Below the pieces are notes generated by a model that was not told the DNA's origin, made no database searches, and saw only the letters and a program-made list of their open reading frames with translations. A program made the position numbers and the translations under genes. From Betaproteobacteria bacterium (GTDB lineage Bacteria > Pseudomonadota > Gammaproteobacteria > Burkholderiales > SG8-39), in the NCBI GenBank assembly GCA_022340285.1, contig JAJDOG010000087.1:47463-111462 (forward strand): a stretch of 64,000 nt of DNA. Direction: 5' to 3'. Positions 1-7,878 of the stretch are shown here, piece by piece (within the stretch, counting starts at the first letter, position 1; each line of letters opens with the position of its first letter).

Positions 1-1182
1 TACTGCATGGTGCTCCCCGGCCCGGAGGCGCAGCAGCTCGCGACCTACATCGGCTGGCTCATGCATCGGACCTGGGGCGGCTTCGTGGCGGGCGGACTGT
101 TCGTGCTGCCGTCCTTCTTCATCCTGGTTGCGCTGACCTGGATCTATCTCGCGTTCGGGCAGGTGCCCGCCGTGGCGGGATTTCTCTACGGCATCAAGCC
201 GGCGGTCACCGCGATCGTGGTCTTCGCCGCGTATCGCATCGGCTCGCGGGCGCTCAAGAACGCGGCGCTATGGGTGATTGCCGCCGCTGCATTCGTCGCG
301 ATCTTCTTCTTCAATGTGCCGTTTCCCGCCATCGTCCTCACCGCCGGGATCATCGGCTACGCCGGCGGGCGCTTCGCACCGGCGAACTTTTCCGTCGGGG
401 GCGGACACGGCGCTGCCGCCAAGCGCTACGGCGTCGCGCTCATCGACGACGACACGCCGTCCCCGTCTCATGCGCGACGCGGTTTCATCCATTTCATGGT
501 GGTGCTGGCCGTGTTCGTGGCGCTATGGGCCGTCGCGCTCGCCGCGGTCATCGGGATTTTCGGCTGGGACGGCGCCTATTCGAGGATGGGGTGGTTCTTC
601 ACCAAGGCGGCGCTGCTTACCTTCGGCGGCGCCTACGCCGTGCTGCCCTACGTCTATCAGGGCGGCGTGGAGACCTACGGCTGGCTTTCGCCGACCCAGA
701 TGATCGACGGGCTCGCGCTGGGCGAGACGACGCCCGGGCCCCTCATCATGATCGTCACATTCGTCGGATTCGTCGGCGGATGGACCAAGGAAGTGTTCGG
801 ACCCGATGCCCTCTTTCTCGCCGGGCTTGGAGGCGCCGCGGTGGCGACCCTCTTCACGTTCCTGCCCTCCTTCCTGCTCATCTTGGTCGGCGGACCGCTA
901 GTCGAATCGACGCACGGCAACGTGAAGCTCACCGCGCCCCTCACCGGCATCACGGCGGCAGTTGTCGGCGTGATCCTGAATCTAGCGGCGTTCTTCGCTT
1001 GGCACGTTCTTTGGCCGAAGGCGAGTGCGAATGCGCCCTTTTCCGGGCCGTTCGACTGGTTCGCGCTCGTCGTGACCATCACGGCGCTGGCCGTGCTCCA
1101 TCGCTTCAAGGCAGGTATGATTCCGGTCATCCTCGCCTGCGGCGCCGCAGGCCTGGCGAGCTACTTTGTGCGGCCGGTTTGA
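1..1182 (+). CDS. chrA: Chromate transporter ChrA (5' end outside window)
   Basis: CHR-family inner-membrane chromate/sulfate antiporter that exports chromate. The reading frame is open from base 1; the first visible codons read YCMVLPGPEAQQLA, which matches the conserved FLPGP-type motif inside the first CHR domain. The ATG at position 7 is therefore internal and the true start lies upstream. 393 residues are visible, with about ten hydrophobic segments. A second half-repeat (TFGGAYAVLPYV around residues 200-212, then GETTPGPLIM around 238-247) repeats the domain signature, as expected for a long-chain two-domain ChrA. The next gene begins 11 bp after the stop. Family assignment is firm; substrate is inferred from the family. 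Confidence 0.9.
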   Translation, partial: YCMVLPGPEAQQLATYIGWLMHRTWGGFVAGGLFVLPSFFILVALTWIYLAFGQVPAVAGFLYGIKPAVTAIVVFAAYRIGSRALKNAALWVIAAAAFVAIFFFNVPFPAIVLTAGIIGYAGGRFAPANFSVGGGHGAAAKRYGVALIDDDTPSPSHARRGFIHFMVVLAVFVALWAVALAAVIGIFGWDGAYSRMGWFFTKAALLTFGGAYAVLPYVYQGGVETYGWLSPTQMIDGLALGETTPGPLIMIVTFVGFVGGWTKEVFGPDALFLAGLGGAAVATLFTFLPSFLLILVGGPLVESTHGNVKLTAPLTGITAAVVGVILNLAAFFAWHVLWPKASANAPFSGPFDWFALVVTITALAVLHRFKAGMIPVILACGAAGLASYFVRPV

Positions 1183-1193
1183 GGAGCTTATCG

Positions 1194-1481
1194 ATGCCCG
1201 CGTACGTGATCGCCGAGATGAAAATCACCGATGCCGCCGGCTACGAGGAGTACAAGCGACTCGCGCCGCCGGCGATCGAAAAGTACGGCGGACGCTATCT
1301 CGCGCGCGGTGGCGAGACCGCCGTCCTCGAAGGAGACTGGACGCCAATCCGTCTCGTCATCCTCGAGTTCGAGAGCCTGGAAAAGGCCAAGGCATGGTAC
1401 GAGTCTCCGGAATACGGCCTGGCGCGAAAAGCCCGCGAAGGCAAGGCAACCATGCGGCTGGTTGTCACGGCAGGGCTCTGA
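1194..1481 (+). CDS. DUF1330 family protein
   Basis: 95-residue ferredoxin-like-fold protein of the DUF1330 family. Supporting features are the MPAYVIAEMKITD start, the Y-x-EYKRLAPPAIEKYGGRYLARGG core and the E-x-W-x(4)-VILEFES segment followed by A-x-AWYESPEY. The start is the ATG at 1194, preceded by GAGGAG overlapping the chrA stop, so it is probably co-transcribed with chrA. Members are dimeric alpha/beta-barrel-like proteins without an established reaction, often near catabolic enzymes. No function is assigned here. Confidence 0.85.
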   Translation: MPAYVIAEMKITDAAGYEEYKRLAPPAIEKYGGRYLARGGETAVLEGDWTPIRLVILEFESLEKAKAWYESPEYGLARKAREGKATMRLVVTAGL

Positions 1482-1516
1482 ATCCAGCCGCGGACGGAAG
1501 ATACGGAGAACCTTCG

Positions 1517-2509
1517 ATGAAATACCGAAGATCGGAAGCCAAGGATTACGCGCGGCAGAACTTGCGCGGGATCTGGGCAGCCGCGCTGAACCCTTTCACG
1601 CCGGATCTCGCGCTGGACGAGAACGGCTTTCGCCGCAACCTTCGCCACTGGTATCGCGACCTCGGCATATCGGGCGTTTTCGTGGCCGGCAAGCAGGGCG
1701 AGTTCTTCTCGATGTCGCTTGCCGAGCGCAAGCGGACGTTCGAGGTGGCGGTGGAAGAAGCCGCGGCGGCCGGTGACGGTTGCGGCACGATCCTGTCGTG
1801 CTCGGACCAGAACCTCGACACGGTGCTCGAGCTCGCGAACCACGCGCAGGCAGTTGGCGGAGATTACATCGTCGTGCACAGCCCGCTGCTGCACTTCGGC
1901 CACGACGTCGAATCGACGGTCTACGAGTACTACCGTCACATCGCCGAAAAAGTGGACATCGGCATCGCCCTGTGGAGCCACCCCGACGCAGGCTATCTCA
2001 TGAGCCCGGAACTCTGCGCGCGGCTCGCAGAGCTGCCGAACATCGTGGCCATCAAGTACAGCGTGCCCCGCGACATGTACATCAAGCTCACCCGCATGGC
2101 GGGCGACAAGCTGATCGTGAGCACGGCATCCGAGGTCGAGTGGTTCGACAACATCGTCGAGCTCGGCTGGCAGGTGTATCTGTGCTCCACGCCGCCCTAC
2201 CTCATGCAGACGAAGCATGACCGCCGCATGAAGGAATACACCGAGCTGGCGATGCGAGGCGAGGTGGAGAAGGCGCGCAAGATCCGCGACAGCCTCGAGC
2301 CGGTGCGCGAGGCGCTTCGGCGCACCCGCCCGGCGGGCACGCCGCAGGCGCATCAGAAATACTGGCAGGAGCTGCTCGGCCAGGCCGGCGGACCGGTACG
2401 CCGGCCCCTGCTCAACCTCACCGACGATGAGAAAGCCGCCACGCGCGCTGCCTTCGAGTCGTGCGGGTTGCGTCTCGGTCCGACGAGCGCGACTCGCGCA
2501 GCCGCCTGA
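1517..2509 (+). CDS. DHDPS/NAL-family (class I aldolase-like) lyase or hydratase
   Basis: 330-residue TIM-barrel protein of the dihydrodipicolinate synthase / N-acetylneuraminate lyase superfamily. The Schiff-base lysine is visible as K180 in NIVAIKYS, and the GxxGE segment as AGKQGEFFSMS (57-67). Two features argue against true DHDPS: the Thr-Thr pair is replaced by K59-Q60, and the region that carries the catalytic PYY is SPLL (122-125), so the usual tyrosine is missing. A 2-keto acid aldolase, hydratase or decarboxylating lyase is more likely than DapA. The start at 1517 follows GGAGAACC-type spacing. The gene sits 11 bp before a 3-hydroxyanthranilate dioxygenase homologue, suggesting a shared aromatic or amino-acid catabolic route. 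Exact substrate unknown. Confidence 0.75.
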   Translation: MKYRRSEAKDYARQNLRGIWAAALNPFTPDLALDENGFRRNLRHWYRDLGISGVFVAGKQGEFFSMSLAERKRTFEVAVEEAAAAGDGCGTILSCSDQNLDTVLELANHAQAVGGDYIVVHSPLLHFGHDVESTVYEYYRHIAEKVDIGIALWSHPDAGYLMSPELCARLAELPNIVAIKYSVPRDMYIKLTRMAGDKLIVSTASEVEWFDNIVELGWQVYLCSTPPYLMQTKHDRRMKEYTELAMRGEVEKARKIRDSLEPVREALRRTRPAGTPQAHQKYWQELLGQAGGPVRRPLLNLTDDEKAATRAAFESCGLRLGPTSATRAAA

Positions 2510-2520
2510 GGGGAGAAACC

Positions 2521-3084
2521 ATGGGCATCGCCACAAGACTGAAGGCGTTCAATCTCCAGGGCTGGATCGCGGCAAACCAGCACCGCCTGCAGCCGCCAGT
2601 GAGCAACCAGCTGCTGTTCGAGGATGCCAGCATGATCGTCATGGCGATCGGCGGGCCGAATCAGCGCACCGACTTTCACGACGACCCGGTCGAGGAGTAC
2701 TTCTACCAGTACCGGGGCAATATGGTGCTGCGGGTGATGGACGAGCCGGGCAAGCCACCGCTCGACATCCCGATCCGCGAGGGCGAGGTGATGCTGCTTC
2801 CGCCCCACGTGCGCCACTCTCCGCAACGTCCCGAGGCCGGCAGCATCGGCATCGTCGTGGAGAGCCCCCGTCACGATCCGTACGTCGACGCCTTCGAGTG
2901 GTACTGCATGGCGTGCCACCGGCTCGTCTACCGGTTCGAGTATCCGCTGCGCAAGGCACAGGAGATCGTCACGGTCATGCCGCCGCTCTTCGAGAAGTTC
3001 TACAGCGACGAGTCGCTGCGCAAGTGCCAGCACTGCGGGGCGATCCACCCGGGCCGCAAGGCGCTACAGGCGGTCGCGCAGTAG
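2521..3084 (+). CDS. 3-hydroxyanthranilate 3,4-dioxygenase family protein
   Basis: 187-residue cupin, the usual length for bacterial HAAO/NbaC. The expected iron ligands are H53, E59 (FHDDPVEEYFYQ) and H99 (PPHVRHSPQRPEAG), with substrate-binding arginines R49 and R103. The C-terminal rubredoxin-like site of the bacterial enzymes is present: C129-x2-C132 and C169-x2-C172. The family opens the ring of 3-hydroxyanthranilate to 2-amino-3-carboxymuconate semialdehyde with O2 (kynurenine or 2-nitrobenzoate degradation). The start at 2521 has GGGGAGA a few bases upstream. No downstream decarboxylase or dehydrogenase of that pathway is next to it, so the in vivo substrate is uncertain. Confidence 0.88.
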   Translation: MGIATRLKAFNLQGWIAANQHRLQPPVSNQLLFEDASMIVMAIGGPNQRTDFHDDPVEEYFYQYRGNMVLRVMDEPGKPPLDIPIREGEVMLLPPHVRHSPQRPEAGSIGIVVESPRHDPYVDAFEWYCMACHRLVYRFEYPLRKAQEIVTVMPPLFEKFYSDESLRKCQHCGAIHPGRKALQAVAQ

Positions 3085-3094
3085 GCCCTGCCCT

Positions 3095-4402
3095 TCACCA
3101 ATAACGTAGCGCGTCGCGGTAGATGCTCTCCAGGTCCTGCTTGGAAACGCTGCGCGGCGCCATGACCAGCGGCCGCTGCTGGGCGAAGGCCCCCTCGGCC
3201 AGGGCCGGCACATCCGCTTCCCCGTAGCCCAGGGCGGCAATACCCGACGGCAGCGCGGTTTCGCGCATCAGCGAGATGAAGGCCCGCGCGAGAATCTCGC
3301 CCGCGTCCTCCGGCGCCGCGCCCGCAACGTCCGCCCCCAAGGCGGCAGCCGCCTCCAGGTGGCGACCCGGATTGGCGGAGGCGGTGAAGCGGAAAGCGGC
3401 CGGTGCGTTGATCACCACCGCGATACCGTGCGGGACCATCGGATCGCGCTCTTCGTATCCCTTGGCGGTGAACTCGTGCTTGAGGGTCGCGACCGAATAG
3501 GACATGGCGTGAGGGACGTGCACGCCGGCGCTGCCGAAGGCGAGCCCTGCGAGCGTCGATGCGAACATTAGCCGGTGGCGCGCCTCCTTGTCTTCCGCAT
3601 CGCGCACGGCGCGGACCAGATACTTCCCGCCGAGGCGAATGGCGGCGATGCTGCCGATGTCGTTGTAAGGCGTCGAGCCCTGGTAGGGCGGTCGCTGGAG
3701 CGGATGGGCTGGCCGCGGCCGGCTGGTGTACGGCCGCGCCGTATACGACTCGACAGCGTGGCTGAGCACGTCGAAGCCCGAAGCCGCGACGACGCCGCCC
3801 GGGAGGCTCTCGGTAGTCGTCGGATCGACGATCGCGAGCGAGGGCTTGAGCATGGGCGAGGCGATGCCGGTCTTTAGGCCGACCGACTTCAGATCGACGA
3901 TCGCGATGCCGGTCGTCTCGCTGCCGGTGCCGCATGTGGTCGGGCAGGCGATATGCGGCTTCAGTCTGCCGGGAATCGGCTTCGCCTTGCCGATCGGCGC
4001 ATTGATGTACGCGATGAGCTCATCGGGGTAGGACGACAGAAGATTGGCCGCTTTGGCGGTGTCCATCACAGATCCGCCACCCATCGAGACGAATCCGTCG
4101 ATGTCCCCTTCGCGGGCGAAGGCGGCTGCCTCCTCGAACGAATCGCTGTTCGGCTCGCAGCGCGCCCGATCATAGACCTCGACGTCGAGGCCCGCCGCAC
4201 GGAGCGCGCCGAGCGCGGTCTCACCGGGAGCGCTGGCCAGCACGTGCGGATCGACGAACAGGGCGACCCGCTTCATGCCGAGTGACTGGGCATCCGCTCC
4301 GACTTCGCGCAGCGCGCCGGGACCGAACTTGATCGGCACGGAACTGACCGAGAAGACCGTCTCCCCTTCGCCGGGGGCCAGAAAGGTTGGATTCGCCGCC
4401 AT
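3095..4402 (-). CDS. Iron-containing alcohol dehydrogenase, hydroxyacid-oxoacid transhydrogenase (ADHFE1) type
   Basis: 435-residue group III alcohol dehydrogenase. Nucleotide-binding GGGSVMDTAK is at 108-117; the metal ligands are D211, H215 (GFDVLSHAVES), H298 (GVHVPHAMSY) and H325 (VPHG). The insert at about 222-247 (SRPRPAHPLQRPPYQGS) and the ending with FAQQRPLVMAPR closely resemble mitochondrial hydroxyacid-oxoacid transhydrogenase rather than butanol or propanediol dehydrogenases. That enzyme oxidises 4-hydroxybutyrate to succinate semialdehyde while reducing 2-oxoglutarate to D-2-hydroxyglutarate. The subfamily call rests on remembered similarity. Convergent with the dioxygenase gene, 10 bp apart. 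Confidence 0.82.
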   Translation of the reverse strand: MAANPTFLAPGEGETVFSVSSVPIKFGPGALREVGADAQSLGMKRVALFVDPHVLASAPGETALGALRAAGLDVEVYDRARCEPNSDSFEEAAAFAREGDIDGFVSMGGGSVMDTAKAANLLSSYPDELIAYINAPIGKAKPIPGRLKPHIACPTTCGTGSETTGIAIVDLKSVGLKTGIASPMLKPSLAIVDPTTTESLPGGVVAASGFDVLSHAVESYTARPYTSRPRPAHPLQRPPYQGSTPYNDIGSIAAIRLGGKYLVRAVRDAEDKEARHRLMFASTLAGLAFGSAGVHVPHAMSYSVATLKHEFTAKGYEERDPMVPHGIAVVINAPAAFRFTASANPGRHLEAAAALGADVAGAAPEDAGEILARAFISLMRETALPSGIAALGYGEADVPALAEGAFAQQRPLVMAPRSVSKQDLESIYRDALRYW

Positions 4403-4511
4403 TGTTTGGATCGCTCTCAGCTTGTATGGGGGAATATGCTACTCCTCCGAACGGACCAATTCCGACCCCAGGCGTCAGACGTGTCGCTCGAAAGCGGGAT
4501 GCGATTGTGCG

Positions 4512-5819
4512 TTATCTCGGCGCCCTCAATCGAAGCTCGCGTTTGGTGATGGAGCGGTAGATTATTTCGGCAAACAGCGCGGCCAGAATCATGCCCACGA
4601 TGATCCAGACCTGATTCCGCGTCGCCGGATCCTCCTCGGTCTGCAGACACAGGACAAACAGGGCGACGCCGCACGCCAGCGCGCCGATGAGCGAGATCCA
4701 GGCGTTGCTCCGGGTCTCCTTGCGCAGCCGGACGTTGGCGATGTTGACGGCCATGAAGATGAGGAGGAATCCGGCGCTGCCCATGGTCGCGATGGCGTGC
4801 AGGGGGATGAGGTTCGCCATCACCAGCGTCAGGCCGGCGAAGATGATCATGCCGTCCAGGGGCTGGCCGCGTATCTCCCGCTCGAGCTCCTTCGGCAGCT
4901 CCCCGGTCTTCGCCACGATGTACGTCAGTCGCCCCGAGCTGTAAAAAGTGGCGTTGATGGCGGAACTGGTCGCCAACAGAGCCGCAGCCGCGATCATGAC
5001 GAAACCGGCTCGCCCAAGGAACGTTTCCGCAGTCGCCGAGAGCGCGTAGTCGCTGACCTTGGCGATTTGGGCGACGTCCATGTGCCCCACCACCACGAGC
5101 GCGATGCATATGTAGCATGCCATCACGATCAGGACGCCGCCGACGTAGGCGATCGGCAGCGACCTCGCGGGAGTCTTCACGTCCTTGGCGGCGTTGGCGA
5201 TCAGCTCGAAGCCTTCGTAATTGAGAAAAATGACCATCGCCCCGGAAACAAGCGCCAGGGGCGAGACATAGTGTTCGGGAGCGAAGCGGCTCCACTCCAT
5301 GGGGCTCGCGAGCCCGACGACAACGAAGATCGCCAACAGGATCATCTTGCTCGCATTGAAGAAGTTCTCGGACTTCACCACCAGGTTTGCGCCGAAATAA
5401 TTGATCGCCGCCAGGATCACGATCACCGCGGTGATGAACATGTGCTTCCAGAAGACCTGATCCTGCGAGAAGAAGCTTGCCGCATAGCTGCCAAAGGCAT
5501 AGGCGTATACGGACAGCAGCACCACGTAACTGAGGCAGAGCAGAATGTTGGCAGCGCCGGTGACGATTCCGGTGCCAAAGCCTCTGTTGAGAAACTCCAC
5601 CGTGCCGCCCTCCCCGGGAAACCTCAGGGTCAGCTTCAGGTAGGAGTAGCTGGTGAGGAGCGCCACGACGCCGGCGACCACGAATGCGATGGGGGCCGCC
5701 CCCTTGGTGAGCTCGACGGTGAGCCCGGTCACTGCAAAGATCCCTCCGCCGATCATCCCTCCCAGGCCGATAGAGAGCGTGGAGAAGGTCCCGAGCTTTG
5801 GATCCTGTTTCGTGGCCAT
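4512..5819 (-). CDS. APC-family amino acid permease
   Basis: 435-residue integral membrane protein with about twelve hydrophobic segments. The N-terminal GLGGMIGGGIFAVTG (18-32) is the conserved TM1 signature of APC amino acid/polyamine/organocation transporters, and the RFPGEGG-type loop follows TM2. The C-terminal end is charged (KRELRLRAPR). Substrate cannot be read from the sequence. No Shine-Dalgarno is obvious before the ATG at 5819, but this start gives a normal APC N-terminus. It is on the same strand as the transhydrogenase downstream (110 bp gap), so a shared transcript is possible. Confidence 0.85.
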   Translation of the reverse strand: MATKQDPKLGTFSTLSIGLGGMIGGGIFAVTGLTVELTKGAAPIAFVVAGVVALLTSYSYLKLTLRFPGEGGTVEFLNRGFGTGIVTGAANILLCLSYVVLLSVYAYAFGSYAASFFSQDQVFWKHMFITAVIVILAAINYFGANLVVKSENFFNASKMILLAIFVVVGLASPMEWSRFAPEHYVSPLALVSGAMVIFLNYEGFELIANAAKDVKTPARSLPIAYVGGVLIVMACYICIALVVVGHMDVAQIAKVSDYALSATAETFLGRAGFVMIAAAALLATSSAINATFYSSGRLTYIVAKTGELPKELEREIRGQPLDGMIIFAGLTLVMANLIPLHAIATMGSAGFLLIFMAVNIANVRLRKETRSNAWISLIGALACGVALFVLCLQTEEDPATRNQVWIIVGMILAALFAEIIYRSITKRELRLRAPR

Positions 5820-5867
5820 GGGGTATCGGCGGCAACCTTCGCGGCGGGGTGCGAGCTCGAATGCCGG

Positions 5868-6206
5868 TTAGGTCACGAGATCTCTCGAGATCTCGTCCTC
5901 GGTCGCTACCGTACGAGCCAGCACTGCAGCCGCGACTACTCCTACCACATCCTCGGTCCGCCGGGAATCCGGGCGGCGCGAGACCACGATCAGCTCCGCG
6001 CCTTCCTCGCAGACCGCGCGCACTGCCGACAGCAGCGTCGCCTGCTCGGGCAGAACTTTGTAACGCAAGGCGCGCCCGCCCGGACCGGAGCTGTCAGCCC
6101 CGGAGTCCGCGCCGATCAGCATGCGAAAGCCCCATGCGCCCACACCGGCGACCACCCCGACCGCAATGGCCATGAGCAGCACGAACACGGTGCCGCGCGG
6201 TCGCAT
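5868..6206 (-). pseudogene. Probable internally deleted ClC chloride channel (TM1 fused to CBS domain)
   Basis: 112-residue ORF. Residues 8-31 (LLMAIAVGVVAGVGAWGFRMLI) resemble the first helix of bacterial ClC channels. After a short polar linker, residues 46-108 (VLPEQATLLSAVRAVCEEGAELIVVSR...VVGVVAAAVLA) look like a C-terminal CBS domain. The roughly 350-400 residue pore region expected between them is absent. The ORF has no frameshift, so it may be a translated miniature protein, but it cannot form a ClC pore. No Shine-Dalgarno precedes the ATG. Alternative: an unrelated single-span CBS-like protein. Confidence 0.5.
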
Positions 6207-6250
6207 CGCGCGCGTTCGCTAGGGTTTCGCCACGATGAGACGTCCCTTCC

Positions 6251-7045
6251 TTACTGCACGATCTGGTCGAGCAACTTTTGCGACTCAGTCTTGTACTGCT
6301 CCTCGGAGATGAGTCCCTGCGTCTGCAATGACTTCAGCTCCTTCAGCTTGGCTACCGCGGCGGACTCCGTTGCGCTCACCGCCGGCGCCGTAGCCGGCGC
6401 AGCGGTGTGCACCACCGTCACCGTGGACGGCGGGGGCGTGTAGTACGCATGGGCCGCTGCCGCACCCGCCGCCGCACCGGCCGCCGCCGCCGCGCTGCCC
6501 CAAACTACTGTGCGACGTGCAGTTCGCCGGGCCACGCCGGCGAACGAGAGCGGCGTGAAGGGCAGACCGATGATGTCGATGAAGAGCGAAGCTGGACCAG
6601 CATCCCTGGGGGGTAGCTTGCCCGAGATCACGGTGACGTCGTAGGTGAGATCGTTGCCGCTCAACCGGGGATTACGCAGCGTCACGACGACCTCGGATAG
6701 GTCGTCCCTGCCCTTCTGGAATGTCGAGAGCGTCGCGTTCGGCGGGTCCTTGTGGAAGCTTTCGGGGCCTGCCTTCCAGAAGTCCAGGTACTCGGCCATG
6801 CGATAGTGGCCGGCGATTCGCAGCGGCCGGTCGGCGAAGAAGAGCGTTGTCGGGCCGACGCCCTTGAGCGTGAGCGTGCGTCCGCCGTCTCCGATTTCCA
6901 CGCCGGCCGCGTTTTGTACGAAGAGCAGCTCGGCCATCACGGGGGCCGCGGCGGGCACCTCTACGGCCATCGCTGCCGGCGGGATGAACACAGTCGTTGC
7001 CCCCATCGCCACGGCGACGAGGAGGGTTCGAAATTCGCGCTTCAT
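6251..7045 (-). CDS. Exported protein with C-terminal SHOCT domain (paralogue of downstream-numbered 7127-7648 gene)
   Basis: 264-residue protein with a Sec-type signal peptide (MKREFRTLLVAVAMGATTVFIPPAAMA). The core at about 40-165 contains LTLKGVGPTTLFFADRPLRIAGHY and a FWKAG...FHKDPPNATLS segment shared with the neighbouring gene. It then has an Ala/Gly-rich hydrophobic stretch (about 178-202) and a C-terminal SHOCT-like helix pair (KLKELKSLQTQGLISEEQYKTE, about 233-254). The core matches no named enzyme I recognise. The SHOCT segment usually mediates oligomerisation. The gene is the last of a minus-strand cluster of exported proteins beginning with the sulfatase. Confidence 0.75.
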   Translation of the reverse strand: MKREFRTLLVAVAMGATTVFIPPAAMAVEVPAAAPVMAELLFVQNAAGVEIGDGGRTLTLKGVGPTTLFFADRPLRIAGHYRMAEYLDFWKAGPESFHKDPPNATLSTFQKGRDDLSEVVVTLRNPRLSGNDLTYDVTVISGKLPPRDAGPASLFIDIIGLPFTPLSFAGVARRTARRTVVWGSAAAAAGAAAGAAAAHAYYTPPPSTVTVVHTAAPATAPAVSATESAAVAKLKELKSLQTQGLISEEQYKTESQKLLDQIVQ

Positions 7046-7126
7046 GATTGGGGCTCCTTCAAGTCGAGGGTTATTGCAGACGTATTGGACCGGTACCGGA
7101 CGCGAGCGCGCGACCGAGGCCCTGCA

Positions 7127-7648
7127 CTAGCGTCGCCAGTAGACTCGCCGCCGATATGCGGTGCGGCGTGCTACGCCGGCATAGGACATTGGCGTGAGCG
7201 GCATGCCGATGACGTCGATGAAGAGCGACACGGGCCCACCGCTGGCGGGCATCTTGCCCTCGAGGACTTTCACGTCGTACGAGAGGTCTTCGCCGTCGAG
7301 CGCCGGGCTGGCCAGCGTCAAGACGGTGTCGGCAACGTACTTGTCCGGCTCCAGGATCGACAGGTTGGCGTTGGGGTTGTCCTTGGCGAAGCTATTCTTG
7401 CCATCGCTCCAGAACGGCACGAAGTCTCGGGTACGCATGTTGCCCGCGATCCGTTCGGGCCGGTCGGTAAAGAAGATCGTGACCGGACTGACCCCCCGCA
7501 ACGTCAGCTTGCCCTTGTCGAAGGTCATGGACTTCGCGTTCTGCACGAACAGGAAGTCGCCTTGCTTCGCTTGCGCGAGCGCGGTCCTGAGGGGAGCTGC
7601 CGTGGCAGCGAGGGCCGCGGCGGCGATGAAACTGCGTCGACTTGTCAT
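7127..7648 (-). CDS. TAT-exported protein, paralogue of the SHOCT protein
   Basis: 173 residues. The start is the ATG at 7648, which gives a twin-arginine signal TSRRSFIAAAALAATAAP; the longer upstream ORF reads through the ccoQ-like gene in another frame and is not credible. The mature part shares the layout of the 6251-7045 product: LFVQNAKS, LTLRGVSPVTIFFTDRPERIAGN, FWSDGKNSFAKDNPNANLS, and an ending at GMPLTPMSYAGVARRTAYRR where the paralogue continues into its Ala-rich and SHOCT extensions. One copy uses the TAT and the other the Sec route. Function unknown. Confidence 0.75.
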   Translation of the reverse strand: MTSRRSFIAAAALAATAAPLRTALAQAKQGDFLFVQNAKSMTFDKGKLTLRGVSPVTIFFTDRPERIAGNMRTRDFVPFWSDGKNSFAKDNPNANLSILEPDKYVADTVLTLASPALDGEDLSYDVKVLEGKMPASGGPVSLFIDVIGMPLTPMSYAGVARRTAYRRRVYWRR

Positions 7649-7713
7649 GGTGGTGTTCCTTGGTACGTGAAAGACGGTACCGGCGGCGCACGCCGCCCAG
7701 TCGGTGCCGGTCC

Positions 7714-7845
7714 TCAAGGCTTCTTGTCCTCGAACGGGATCTCGGCGTCCTTCTCGAAGCGCGCCTTGCGCTTGCGGCCGAACGCCCAGATCACGACGCC
7801 GACGAACGCGGCGATGAGGATCAGCAGGTAGATTGTCGTTTCCAT
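7714..7845 (-). CDS. Orphan CcoQ-like (cbb3 oxidase subunit IV) small membrane protein
   Basis: 43-residue peptide. One transmembrane helix (residues 5-21, IYLLILIAAFVGVVIWA) is followed by GRKRKARFEKDAEIPFEDKKP. That arrangement (short helix, basic RRKA-F patch, acidic LPF-D tail) is typical of CcoQ/FixQ, the assembly and stability subunit of cytochrome cbb3 oxidase. No ccoN, ccoO or ccoP lies in the window. The ORF fits neatly between two genes on the same strand (65 bp after it, 33 bp before it). Confidence 0.6.
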   Translation of the reverse strand: METTIYLLILIAAFVGVVIWAFGRKRKARFEKDAEIPFEDKKP

Positions 7846-7878
7846 GTGAGACTCCGCGTAGCAAGGCCACCGGCATCG

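Noticed and set aside
1517..2509. Annotation as dapA (4-hydroxy-tetrahydrodipicolinate synthase)
   Set aside because: The PYY tyrosine and the Thr-Thr motif are missing and the context is catabolic, so only the superfamily is claimed.
4275..6443. 722-codon plus-strand ORF opposite the permease and transhydrogenase
   Set aside because: Composition is low-complexity Arg/Gly/Asp-rich with no family signal; it is the antisense shadow of real minus-strand genes in GC-rich DNA.
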